A stretch of 64,000 nt of DNA. Source: Dryas octopetala (taxonomy: Eukaryota > Streptophyta > Magnoliopsida > Rosales > Rosaceae). The translations under genes and the position numbers were made by a program. The notes below the pieces were generated by a model. That model saw nothing but the letters and a program-made list of their open reading frames with translations, made no database searches and was not told where the DNA came from. Within the stretch, counting starts at the first letter, position 1. Every line of letters starts with the position of its first letter. The DNA is taken from assembly GCA_963921425.1 (NCBI GenBank), contig OY992840.1:17834621-17898620 (forward strand), read 5' to 3'. Shown here piece after piece: positions 16,767-28,759 of the stretch.

Positions 16767-19700
16767 ATGCCTACAGTCAGCGTGGGACGGGATCGTCTGT
16801 TCGAAGCCCTAGGAAGAACTTACAGTGAGCTCTCAACTTCCCAGTCTTACTCATAATTTCATCAATGTATTTATCTGAAAAAATTGAAGTCACTCTTTCT
16901 TGTTGAATTGAATCTGACAGCTCAAAAGGAGTTTGAAGATTTATGCTTCAATTTCGGCATCGAGCTAGACGACGTCGTACGTAGTTTGCTTTCTCTTTCT
17001 TTTCTAATATTCTCTGATATATCTTTAAAACGCCAAACTGCTAATGATTAATTCGTATTCTAGACAACTGAGAAAGCAATTATTAGAAAAGAAAAGCATC
17101 AGGACGAAGAAGCTGACAATGATGAAGAAATTATTTACAAAATCGAAGTTCCCGCGAATAGGTACCTTTTCTTTTTCATCTTCTTTTTCCAATGTATGTA
17201 GAATTAAATTCCTACTATTTAACTGACTTTATTTTTTATTTTTTTTTTACTTTTATTTTTTTCAATGAGGGTTTACTCAATTGGGTTTGTTTTGCAACTT
17301 GATTTTTTGTTATAATACGTTTTTTATTTATGGGTTAAGTATTCCTTTTAATGGGTTGGTTTGAGATTTTAATATTAACATAATCCATTAGGCCAAAAGT
17401 AATAAATAACATACTACTCTTGTTTGATTAATGGGGTAGGCTCGATATAGAGTATCAAGGACTACTTGCAGGAATGAATAATTGTTATCTAATTTTCACA
17501 CAATATATAGAGAACAGTGACAACTTTGCTATTTGATTTATATGCAGATACGATTTACTTTGCCTTGAAGGGATTGCCCAAGCGCTCCGTGTTTTCAATA
17601 GGCAAGAGGAGGTTCCTACATATAACTTGGCGAACGTTAGTAAGGAGGCGATGATTAAAATGCATGTAAAACCAGAGGTAGATATCTTAGAGTTGAAAAG
17701 GATTATTATGGGTGCCTTTTGTTTATAGTGCTACTGTTTAGTTCACAACGGCCTTTGTTTTTTTCATTTGCAGACATCTTTGATTCGCCCTCATGTTGTT
17801 TGTGCTGTTTTAAGAGGCATAACTTTCAATCAAACAAGTTATAACAGCTTTATTGATCTCCAAGACAAGCTCCATCAAAATATCTGCCGGTGATGTTTTA
17901 TAACTCATAGCTTTGATTAACAATTTTAGTTTGGCATTCTGTTCATTGCCCCAACTGTATACATTTTCTGTTCCGTACATCTGCATTGCAATAGGACAAG
18001 TCATCCGATCTAGAAGATCCTTTGATGAATATTTTTTTTTCGTCTCGTCATTTTATTTTGTAAAGGAGTGTGTTAGCCAATTAGGCTCCAATTTCTCTGT
18101 AATAAATTTGAAAGTAATTTATACGGTATGTATTGGTCATTTAAACTAGATAACGGTAAGAATATCAAAACAAACCAGAATAGTTTTTTAAATATTAGAA
18201 GGGTAAGAATAGCATGACAAATCAGAATGAATGCATGGAATTATGATAAGAGTTAATGCTTGCTTTTATTCCCAAAGCTTTCCTGTGGTTATTCAGCTGA
18301 AGTTCTTACATCCATCATTTGCTTTATAGGCGAAGAACCCTAGTCGCCATTGGGACTCATGACTTGGATACATTGCAAGCCCCTTTCACATATGAGGTTG
18401 GGTTTTGTAGTACTTGTTATCTTTCCTACAGATTGTAATTAGCATTCTTTTTTGTATTTGGGATCATGTACTATCGAATTTAGGGGGAAGTTTCTGCTAA
18501 ATTTATGCCAATGTGTTAGATTCTATGTTGAATTCAACTTTTCAGATCTAGGAATGAAAGGTGGAAATTTCTGTCTTGGGCAAATCTCTCATAATACAGC
18601 ATGTGTATTAGCTAAGAAACCATATGTTTCCCATATTAATTGTTTGGTGGGCTAGCAGTGGTTTTATCTGCAATGGTAGAACAGTGCATTTGGAAGATTT
18701 TATATTTGATAATCACCCTTTTTTTTTTCTTCAAGATTCTCTATACATTTTGTTTTAACAAAGAATTTTTCATGTTCTTCTTCCATTAGTAAATTCTACT
18801 TCTCATATACTAAGACATGTTACTGGTGACTTACATTTATCTTTCCATGTTCAGGCTTTGCCACCTTCAAGTATAAGTTTTGTGCCGCTGAAAGAGGTAA
18901 CTATATCTAGTTTTTTTTTTTCTTGTCGAAAAGAAGGTAGTTGTATCTGAATTTCATTTGTTAGCGCAAGTAATATAATCAACCCAAGTTTTTATTATGT
19001 CAAGATGAGTTCACTTTGGTCAAGGCTGAAATTGTTTTTAATATATGGTTTCGCTTCAATGAGTTCTGTCTCACTAGGACATTTTATCTTATTTCCAATA
19101 TAGTAGTTTATATGAATATGATTTTGCAATATCTCTATGTCTGTGTATAGTTTGAAGATACTTATTATTGGATATTTCTAGTACTGATATCATGTTATTT
19201 TGATTTCTGTGTTAGGTGAAAAACTTCAGAGCTGATGAGCTGATGGAATATTACAAAGTGAGTTCTCAACCGGGTGCTTTTTATTCTTTTCATCTTTATT
19301 TTTCCCTTTTCCCCCCTTTCTGGGGAAGGTTTATCGTTCTGTCATCCAGACCGAACAAGGATTTGTCATTTTAGAAACCATTGTGATAATAGTGACTTTG
19401 TGCACATCTTTTCATGAATCTCCTGTTTTGTATCAGATAGTAGTTATGAGACTCTTAAAGAAATTAAGAAAGTATTGTATCTTGATCCATATTTTTACCA
19501 CTGTATTCTTGCAGTCAGATTTGAAGCTGAAGAAGTTCTTGCACATAATAGAGAACTCACCGGTCTTTCCTGTTTTATATGATGACAAAAGGTATGATAA
19601 TTTTTTTCTCATACATTGATTATTATGGTAATTTTGAATTATCAATTTCCACTCTTTCTGTGTATATCCTTTTATTGTTACGATTTGAGGATTGTTTTGA

Positions 19701-22700
19701 ATACCAACGAGGATTTGGTTGGAATGATCAGGCCCATGGTTTGCTCCCATGTGGTCAATCCCCCTCCAGGTACCTAGCTAGCTATTTGCTAGAGTTTCCT
19801 GCCTCCTAAAGATTGTAGGGTTTGGCAGGAGGCCCCAGTTTCAAGCCCGGGTCTGCCAAGCTAGTTTGGGGGATTTCTGGGTATCAAAAAAAAAAAAAAA
19901 AAAGGATTGTTTTGAATGAGTGCATGTGTATTATATTCTTGTTGCCTCTTTATATTAGGCTTTGCATTTCTTTTTAAATATTGATAGGTGACCATAAGTT
20001 TATTTTCGCAGAACTGTTTTGTCTTTACCCCCAATTATTAATGGTGCACATTCAGCAATCACTTTAGAGACGAAGAATGTTTTCATAGAATGTACAGCTA
20101 CTGATTTGACGAAGGCCAAGATTGTTCTGAACACAATAGTAAGAAAGTGAAATTTTCGGATGCATTTATTTGCTAGTTTTTGGTTCTCACTTATTGGTGG
20201 ATGATGGAGTAAGCTTTTTATTATTATTATTTTTTTTAGGTGACAGCATTTTCATCATATTGTGAAAGAAAGTTTGAGATTGAACCCGTTGAAGTGATAT
20301 ATTCTGATGAAAAGTCATATGTCTATCCTGATTTATCAGTCTACAACATGGATGTTTCCCTATCATATATTAATGGTACAATTGGAGTCTCTTTGGAGAC
20401 GGAAAAGGTATATCAATAGCTGCATTTTACCTATTCCTACTTTATTCTTTAATAGGCAGAAGAGGTTATTATTGCCTAATGATTGTTTTTAAGGTTAATA
20501 TTGTCATGAATTGCATGATATTCCTTGTCACGTGGTTGATATCATTTGATTTTCCTTGTCATGTGATTAATATTATTTATATGATATTTGTTCCACCAGA
20601 GTGTTATGCTAGTTTACTTAAAGACTACTTGTCTAGAGTATGAACTATTATGTATAGCTGATTTAGTTAGAATGTTGCCATGTAGGTGACTGATTTGTTG
20701 AATCGGATGCAATTGCGTGCTGAGCAATCTGTATCAGGCAATAACCAGGGTGATATCACTGTATTTGTACCTCCAACCAGAAGTGACATACTTCACCCTT
20801 GTGACATTGTGGAGGTTCAACTCTAATTATTCAGAGTGATCGTACTGGCTTAGTACACCAACCCTTTTCCGTGTTTTCTTGACAAAGCATGTTCTTTCTT
20901 GTTTAGGATGTTGCAATTGCTTATGGATATAATAATATTCCAAAGAGAAAGCCTGCATCTTTGAAGCCACTATCCTTGAATGAGTTCAGTGATCTTATCA
21001 GATCGGAGGTGTGGAACAAAGAATTGTCAGTTGATAAATAGCAGTTTCAAGTTACACCCATCCATAGTTTACTTAATGGATGTGTGATTTTGCAATACAT
21101 ATTATTCTAACTTCTTTTCTGATGCTTCAAACTTTTGTCTTAGATTGCGATGAATGGGTATACGGAAGTCTTGACTTTTATATTGGGATCATGGAGAGAA
21201 AATTTTGCAATGTTAAATCGTAAAGATGACAAATCCAAGGCGGTGGTTGTTGGAAATCCTCGCTCCTCTGATTTTGAGCTTGTACGGACCAGTCTGATGC
21301 CTGGATTACTGAAAACTATTGGCCAGAACAAGGAACATCCAGTTCCCATAAAGGTATATGTTAGAATGTCATCTTGCTTCTACAAGATATCTTCTCTTTT
21401 GGAATTTATTGATTGTTGATCTCTTGCCTGAATTTTTACATATTTTCTCCATCTTTTTAAAGGAGGTTTTATTGTAAAATTATACTGGGGTTTGCCACTT
21501 CTTCATTTTTTCTGATAAATTATAGAAAGAGTTGTAGCATGGTTGCATAACTTACGCTACATAGTATAAAATTATTCAACTCTTTATGTCTGTCTGTTTG
21601 TTTGTCTCTCTCTCTCTGTCTGTATTAAAAAATAAAAATTTCATCATGCTTAATAATATTTATTTATGCTTTTCTTTTTGTTATACGCTTATTTAAAAAT
21701 TTCATGTCATTTTCACTATATTATAGATCTTCGAAGTGGGTGATGTGACACTATTGGACGAGAAGAAAGATGTGGGTGCAATAAATCATCGCCAACTAGC
21801 AGCTCTTTACTGTGATACCACCTCTGGGTTTGAGGTACAATAGAAAAATTCCTGGTGTACACAGTTTTGTCTCACTTATTTTTCTCAATTATTATAAATG
21901 ATATTTACTGTATATAATTTACTTTACCGGTATATTGGATAGCTCTAAGATATGTGAGTGTTCTCTCCAGTGACTTGACTGTTCAAGTGGGTATTGGTGA
22001 AAAAATTACCTATTTCTTACCTTTGGTTTCTGATCTGCAGTTGATTCATGGCCTGGTGGACAGGATTATGGAAGTGACAGGGAGTTCTTTTGTTACAAGT
22101 AGAGAGGAGTTGACAAAGCCACCATCAGATGTGAGTATATTCTTTTACTTTCAGTTTTCTTTCAATTGCTAGGAGGTTTGTATGAATGATGCACTCACCA
22201 TTTTGAAATCTACAGGAGGAGCCTGAGCTGAAGAAGAAATACTTGATAGAGCCATCAGATGTGAGTATTTTCTTTAACTTGCAGTTTTCTTTCAATTGCT
22301 TGGAGTTTGGTATGAATGATGCACTCACCATTTTGACATCTACTGAAGGAGCCTGAGTTTCTTCCGGGTAGGCAAGCAAGCATCATTTATAAAGAGAGCT
22401 TCTTTCATAAAGAGAAGAACATTGGAACTTTTGGCATTGTGCACCCTGAGGTATATATATCATCAGTTAATTTTGTGATAAGATTATAGATACAGATTAG
22501 ACGCTGCCCTTTAAATATTTCGATTCTTGCTTTAGGTTATTCATCAGTTGAGCAATGAACTTTTGACTGTTTTTCATGCAATGTAGTTTCTCAAAGTACC
22601 ATAATATACACACTATTGGTTCATATAGTTTATATTTGTTCCATTTGAAGCAAAATGCTCATACTACTCTAGATCGGTTTCTTGCATATTAATTAAAATG

Positions 22701-22788
22701 TATTGTCATGACTTTTCAGGTCTTAAACAACTTCAACATCACTTATCCTTGCTCCTTTGTAGAACTCAACATAGAGAGTCTTTTGTAG
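16767..22788 (+). CDS. Phenylalanine--tRNA ligase beta subunit, cytosolic
   Basis: The beta chain of the alpha2-beta2 enzyme that charges tRNA-Phe. Nineteen exons are traced: 16767-16824, 16921-16976, 17064-17161, 17548-17677, 17774-17889, 18330-18396, 18855-18896, 19216-19257, 19515-19591, 20012-20138, 20240-20407, 20686-20814, 20907-21008, 21144-21353, 21727-21834, 22041-22130, 22216-22260, 22349-22450 and 22720-22788. They total 1836 nt, 611 residues. Family landmarks are [19 protein letters not shown] at the start, [26 protein letters not shown] (B3/B4 region), YGYNNIP, and [11 protein letters not shown]. The 45-nt exon 22216-22260 comes from a local duplication. Without it the protein would be 596 residues, the usual length for plants. 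An additional intron in the 3' UTR is possible. Confidence 0.94.
19688..19917 (+). mobile_element. SINE insertion with 15-bp target-site duplication in a PheRS intron
   Basis: The 15-mer AGGATTGTTTTGAAT occurs at 19688-19702 and again at 19903-19917. Between them is a roughly 200-bp body ending in an 18-base poly-A run at about 19886-19903. Inside is GTTTCAAGCCCGGG, close to a pol III box B. Flanking duplication, poly-A tail, length and box B together define a SINE in the plus orientation. No family name is assigned. Confidence 0.8.
22122..22357 (+). repeat. Intragenic tandem duplication spanning an exon-intron junction
   Basis: A unit of about 105 bp from CCATCAGAT|gtgagt through the intron to GAGCCTGAG occurs at 22122-22226 and at 22252-22356. 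In copy 1 the acceptor is ctacag. In copy 2 the same place reads ctactgaag, so the acceptor shifts a few bases. Between the copies this leaves a 45-nt in-frame segment, 22216-22260, flanked by usable splice sites. Confidence 0.85.
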
Positions 22789-24155
22789 TGCCTATTCTGT
22801 AACAGCAAATGTATCTCCAAGGTTATTCTTTTCCACTTCTGTTGTTGCTCTTGCGATGTGTTCTTACTCTTTTAATTTGAAGATTTTACTCTCTCTCTCT
22901 CTCTTCTGTACACAAACGCACACAAAAATGGAAAATGGTAGCTTGTATGAGCTTTGCTGATGCTCATTTTACTGTCTATTATGTTGGACTTGCAGGTACA
23001 TTTGTTTGCTACGCATGGAGCTGTGTTGCAGGTTCTCAGAGACTGATTTTAGCAGCTAACTGATGTAAAAGAGATGAAATGAAGAAAATAGTGTCAGGCC
23101 TACATAATCAAATTATGGAACCATTAGACGGGGGAAGAAAATGTCATTTTTGTGCCCTTGATTTGGGTTTTTTACGAAATTATTGAGTATTGAATTGGTC
23201 TTTTCTAAGAACAAAAAAAAGAACAAAAAACATGTTATTGAAAGATATACTAATATTTGTTGCCAAATCATAAACATTCAACAGAGATATGGTATTCCAT
23301 TTTTACCGATTAATAATCTGATCCCCAAAGCTTGTTTGGTTCCCAGTCGGCTTCAAACTTTGTGTGAATGTGCCTGATGCTTCACTATATATTATTAGGG
23401 CAATCTTTCCACCATAGCCCAGTTCTGCTAATTACCTAAGCATTCAAAATTATTTTTTTTGAGATAACTGTAGAGATTGCCAAGGTCTCCCTGGTGGGGG
23501 GTCCATATAAATTGTGCAGAGAGCAAGTTGCCTCAAATGCGTAGCAGAATAGGCAAATCAACTTTATTTTTTTTGTTTATACTGAAATTATCATCAACTT
23601 TAGTGAATATCCGGTCAACGTAAAAGGTACCATATCAGGAGACTTTCTGCAATTCAAATCGATTCAGGTTGGCACTGTTATCATCGTATTTTAATTCATA
23701 TCACTAATTACTCTTTCTGCATGCTTTGACAAGAAATTAAGTGAAGTTCATGCATATCACGTATGTTTCAAGTTTTGCTTGTCTGGTTAGAGCTGTCCCT
23801 CCATGGTCCATGTGCACCAAGCACTGAAATGTGTATAAAAGGTTGTTAGTTGTCTAGACTCTATAGTAGCTGCCAAAATTTCCAAACTTTTATCACTTTG
23901 TTTGCATGTTATTCACTTTTGGGGAAAATTGTGATCATTAACATTGAGTTTAATGCATAGAGCAGGCCAAATTTAAAGAGTCGGAAGTAACAACTCGCAC
24001 CACTTTCTAGCATAATTTCTTGCTTTTTCTCAAACTTCCGCAGCTTCTCTGGCAGAAAAACAGAAAAAAGAGAGAGGTGGGAGGATTGAAGTGTTTGTTC
24101 TGTCTTTAAATACTTCATATGATTTGGTTATGAGCATCATTCAACCATAGCAATC
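22789..24155. other. Gene-free stretch between PheRS beta and SSL gene
   Basis: The first few hundred bases should be PheRS 3' UTR. No family-like reading frame is seen in the rest. The last 100 bases before 24156 should be the SSL promoter and leader; TTTAAATACTTC near 24105 is a weak TATA candidate. Confidence 0.5.
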
Positions 24156-25535
24156 ATGTTTTGTCACCGAAAAATAGCCGTGCTCTCCATCTTCATCTTT
24201 CTCACCTATTTCCCCTCTAATGTTGTGTCAAATGTTTTTAGAAGGCTCCAACTGCCATCACCACTTATGGGGCCTGTGTCTCTAGCCTTTGATTTGAATG
24301 GTAGAGGACCATATACTGGCGTTTCCGATGGTAGAATTCTCAAATATCAACAGACCACTGATCGTTTCACAGATTTTGCATACACGGGACCAAATAGGTA
24401 AATATTTTAGACAAAACGGGTGCATACAATGTCACTCTCACTTGACCGACGTCAGGGTGAATGTGAGGGAGACTTTGTATACACTTGACCAAATAGGTAA
24501 AAGTTTTAGGCAAAGTGCTCATATGATCATATCTATGAAAAATTCTTGCATACAATGGATGTATACAATGTCCTCTCACATGACTTGTGGGGTAAAATGT
24601 GAGAAACACTTTGCATACATCCATTGCAAGAATTTTTGCTTATCTAGACCTACTTTAACTGTCATTGCATTCTTTTTGAAACTGGTTCAGGACCAAGGCA
24701 AGGTGTGATGGCACTAGTGATCCAGGACTTCAGGCCACTTGTGGCAGGCCATTAGGATTGAGTTTTTACTACCGGACGGGGGAGCTCTTTGTAGCTGATG
24801 CTCACAATGGACTCATGGTTGTGGGTCCAAATGGAGGGCCTGCAAAACAACTTGTAACAGCTGCTGATTGTGTTCCCTTCAATTTCCTATCGGGTTTGGA
24901 TGTGGATCAAACAACTGGGACCATTTATTTCACAGAAGCTAGCTCTAATTTCAGATTAAGGTACTCTCTATTTATGTCTGAGACACACACATGCACTCTA
25001 GATTGCCATTTGATTAACATCTTGCACATGTTTTTGCAGAGATTGGCAAGCATTAGTTGCCAGCAGAGACAGTTCAGGAAGCCTATTCCAGTACGACCCA
25101 ACAAGCAAACAAGTGAGGGTGTTGCTAAGAAATCTCTCTGTACCAGCAGGGGTGGCAGTAAGCAGAGATGGCTCATTTGTGCTTGTGACTGAGTTACTGG
25201 CTAACAGGATTATAAGGTTTTGGCTCACCGGTCCAAGAGCTAATAGGGCAGATATATTTCGTTTACTTCGGGGAAGACCACATAACATAAGAAGGAATTC
25301 CAGAGGGCAGTTTTGGGTGGCAGTGAACACTCTATTAGGACCCCCACCCCCACCAAAACCTCCCATTTTGCCTCTTGGAGTTAGAATTAGTGAGCAGGGT
25401 CTGATTTTGTCAGTGGTGTCGTTTGCTCGAGCTTATGGTACTGAGGGAATCAGTGAAGTTCAGGAGTTTAATATGTCATTGTATGCCGGGTCTCAGCATG
25501 TATCCTATGGCGGTATTCTCAGTCTCAGGCCTTAA
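24156..25535 (+). CDS. Strictosidine synthase-like (SSL) protein, copy 1
   Basis: Three exons: 24156-24397, 24691-24960 and 25040-25535. They sum to 1008 nt (335 residues) with both splice junctions splitting an arginine codon after AG. The N terminus is a clear secretion signal (MFCHRKIAVLSIFIFLTYF). It is followed by beta-propeller repeats of the Str_synth family: GPVSLAFDLNGRGPYTGVSDGRILKY, TCGRPLGLSF, LFVADAHNGL, TIYFTEASS, GVAVSRDGSFVLVTE, ANRIIRFWLTGPRA and QFWVAVN. Strictosidine synthase itself joins tryptamine and secologanin, but most SSL proteins in plants without those alkaloids lack that activity. Hydrolase-like or defence roles have been proposed, so no substrate is claimed. The two minus-strand copies at 31642 and 34201 share the exon phases. 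Confidence 0.9.
24538..24637. mobile_element. Hairpin insertion (MITE-like) in SSL copy 1 intron 1
   Basis: AAAAATTCTTGCA at 24538-24550 is matched in inverse by TGCAAGAATTTTT at 24625-24637, and ATGGATGTAT at 24555-24564 by ATACATCCAT at 24615-24624. The result is a roughly 100-bp stem-loop. Target duplications could not be fixed. It may be a small MITE or a hairpin-forming remnant. Confidence 0.5.
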
Positions 25536-26317
25536 CTCAACGGCTGAAGAAACATGGATTTCAGTTGGTCATCACAAGATACGGATATGTATGCACACAC
25601 ATATGTATGAAACTGGTTCATGTTATTAACTAAAAAAAAGTTCTATTATGTTCAAGTTGGGTCCTTGTATTCTACTGGCATGGTACATAATAACATAATG
25701 TTCTCATTTAAGTCCATTTCTTTTTTTTTTTTTTGGCCAAGCTCATTAAGTCCATTTCAAGTATCTCATATTATATATCCATGTCATTGTCCATTTGTCT
25801 GACATGCCCAAAAACTAAGCATTTGGGCATCTGCAATCTAGTAAGTCAATATCATTCATATTCCAGCACGGCAGCACATACCCTATATTTGGTTCCTCAT
25901 TGGAGAAAGAAAAGAAAGCCCAAATAGAAAAGAACTCGTAAATTAACAAATTAATGTAACCAAATTAACCCCACATGAGCGGTTTTAAAAAGCAAACAAT
26001 AGTGAGTTTGTGGGGTCTAGGAAGTAAATAGTGGGTCCTTTCAGAATTTCCACCGGTGACAGTGTGTTCAGATTAAAAGGAATGTGGGCTTTCCCAATTG
26101 GGCTTACCTTTAGCCCAAACTTCAGCCCACCTCAACTACCAACCCCTTGTATAAATCCTCACCTTCTCGCTCTCCACTCGAAGGTTTTCGTGGGTTCCAA
26201 GCTTCATTTAGGTTTTGTTGCTGTCCCATTCTTTTTCCATGCCTCACAGCCTCACTCACCCACTGACCCCAGGTATTTCTCCTCTTCGTTTAGTTTTTGA
26301 TTTTCCAATCTGGTGTT
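25536..26317. other. Intergenic region with F-box gene promoter
   Basis: No exon is recognised. Near 26082-26140 there are four TGGGCT/AGCCCA site II-like words, followed by TATAAAT at about 26150-26156. This is a credible promoter for the F-box gene that starts at 26318. Confidence 0.5.
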
Positions 26318-28067
26318 ATGGCTACTGCAAGTTGTGAATGTGAAGGAGGTTTTACTGAGACAGACATATTTGGTAATCTTCCATGTGATATTTCCCATCA
26401 CATTCTTTCGTTCCTTTCTATAAAAGACCTTACTCGTTTCGGCTGTGTGTCCAAAAGAAGCAGACAACTTTATCTATCAACTCCGTCATTGGATTTGGAT
26501 CTTTATGACGATGACTATGTTTGTGCATCCACATGTGAAAAGCGGATACGGCTGTTGCATTCTCTGGATAGGTTTCTGTTTCTTCGTGGGGATAATAAGA
26601 TACAGTGCTTTCGTGTTCTTTGGGAGAGTCATTCTGTAGGGGAAGACAGGGAAAGAAGAACACCATGCATATGTAGGAATGAACATTTTCAAATGCTCAC
26701 ATGGGTTGAGAATGCAGTAAGGTGCAATGTTGAAGTGCTTCATCTTGATTTAGATATAGATGAAGAATGTGACAAGACTCCTTTAGTACCGTCGTGTGTT
26801 CTTCTTTGTGCATCTTTGAGGGTTCTAGTCTTGGGCTTGGGTATTCCAGTAATTCTTAATATTCCCCCTACTTTTTCCTCTAATCTCGTATTCTTGAAAC
26901 TGATAAATGTTGAGCTACGTGAGGGGTTTCTCAAATGGGTCTCATGTTCCTGCAAATGCATTAAGGAATTATGTCTTTTCAGTTGTCGTGGGATAAAAAA
27001 TAATATTGCCATCCAAAGCTCCTCCTTGGAAACATTTCAGTACGTGAGCGATTATAAAGACCGCTCTCATCTAGATATTGTTGCTCCGAATCTTAAATGT
27101 TTGGAATGGTCGGCGGGTTGGTTGATTCCCCAAAATCTGGAGATACCAAATTGTTTAGATGTAGTTGTGCTTGATCTGCATCCTCAAGTAGATGACTTTC
27201 AGGTCGTGTTTGAGGTTCTTCACAATATGCGCAGGGTTAAAGGTCTCAGTCTAAGTCAAGAGATCGCCATGGTATATATTTGCATATATACTGTCCTTGA
27301 TTACTCTTTTTAGAGATTGTTTGGGTTAATTTCTTTCTTATTCGATCTATTTCGGTTTTGTGTTTATAACTTGCAGGTCCTGTTCCAGGGTGGTTCCATG
27401 CCAGCAATATTTGAGAATGTTTGTTGTTTTTTTATGCATATTAAGGGCTTGCTTGATGTCGTAGTCCCGGCAATTGTCTCTCTTTTTAGAGGAATGCCTA
27501 ATTTGAGTGCTTTGTCGATTAATTGGGCAGCCAATGTAAGTAAATGTCTTACCTCCCTCCCTCTGTGATTTTCCATTTGTCATTTTTGGAATCTTGGCCA
27601 TATATGGTTAATAATGACGCATTGCCCTTAATTTATATATTGCAAATTATTAATTTCTTGTAATTTTTGTTTGTCTGGAAACTTAATTTCAATTGATCAT
27701 TTCCTTGTTGCATTTTGCCTTTTTGCCTTTCTAGGGTTGTTCTAGGTTTAATATGGAATATTGGAAATCACAAAACCTTGCTTTTGTTCATAAGCTTGAG
27801 GAGGTGAAAATACATGTACATGGGGGTAATGATGCAATCGAGTTTGTAAGGTATATCCTTGAGCATGCTAACAACTTGAAGAACATGACGATTGTTTATA
27901 CACCCGAGGAATCTGATGCTATAAAGGAGGTAAATAAAAGCAAGAGAATTTCCAATGCCACAATTGTCTTTGAGGAAAGCGAGCAATTGGTAGCTAGAAG
28001 GGAGGCCAGACAATCATATATAGTACGTTTAGAAGAGCTCACGAGATATAAGGATCATAAAGCCTAA
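26318..28067 (+). CDS. F-box/FBD/LRR-repeat protein
   Basis: A predicted substrate adaptor of SCF-type E3 ubiquitin ligases. Exons are 26318-27271, 27377-27535 and 27735-28067, totalling 1446 nt (481 residues). The N-terminal F-box reads FGNLPCDISHHILSFLSIKD then FGCVSKRSRQLY. The middle carries leucine-rich repeats (VEVLHLDLDIDEE, LRVLVLGLGIP, NLVFLKLINVEL, CIKELCLFSC, LKCLEWSAG). The C terminus has the FBD signature (LEEVKIHVHGG, EFVRYILEHANNLKNMTIVY). I prefer MATASCE at 26318; an in-frame ATG at 26297 would add seven residues. The substrate is unknown; such genes expand rapidly in plants. A broken FBD fragment lies just downstream. Confidence 0.88.
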
Positions 28068-28759
28068 GAAGTTGTACGTTTTACAAGGGTTGTCTTTCCT
28101 CCTCCAAGATAGCTCAACGTACAAGAGCAAATCTCTGTCTCTCCAGCTTTAATATGCAGATTCTATCCATTCAAAACATGAGTTTTTTATTGTTGCTAGA
28201 AGGTAGTAGCCGTTTTCTTTGATTGTAACTCAGTGTATTGTTTCTAGTTAAGTTCTCACCAACTACTTGGTCGCTCAGTACTCTTTTTCTCACAATGGTA
28301 ATTGTTGTACCTAGTTCCCATATTTAGTGTTACTTGAGGTGTTAGAAAAGTAGAGAGGAATATTATAACTCGATCTAGCTTTCGGGTAATAGCTAGACAT
28401 GTTCCATTATGTTGTCTATGAATCTGGGTTTACACGTACTATTTGCCCATCACTTCACTTGGAATGATTTCCAGACACATATTTGCACCTTTTCACACTC
28501 CCACTTCCACAAAGACGACATGAACTCACTTAATTTGCAATTGGCAGTGTGCTAGCCATTAATGGTTAGAGTCATTTACAAATTAATCAATAAAAATTTT
28601 CAAGATTACACCTTTTGTGAAACTTGTTGCATGTAAACTAATAATTAAGTTGTTTTCTTGGTGCAGTTTGTATTCTTGACTGACAGAGCAGAACAAATAG
28701 ATCGAGAACGCTTCCAAAGTCCCCCATCACTATCTCAAGGTAGCAGAAAAAAAAGGGTC
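28068..28759. other. 3' flank of F-box gene, no gene seen
   Basis: It probably contains the F-box 3' UTR followed by unassigned sequence. A degraded upstream part of the FBD pseudogene may begin near 28660 (TGCAG followed by a short open frame), but I cannot support exact limits. Confidence 0.4.

Noticed and set aside
19433..19750. 105-codon minus-strand frame inside the PheRS gene
   Set aside because: It crosses a real plus-strand exon, intron and the SINE border, and has no family match.
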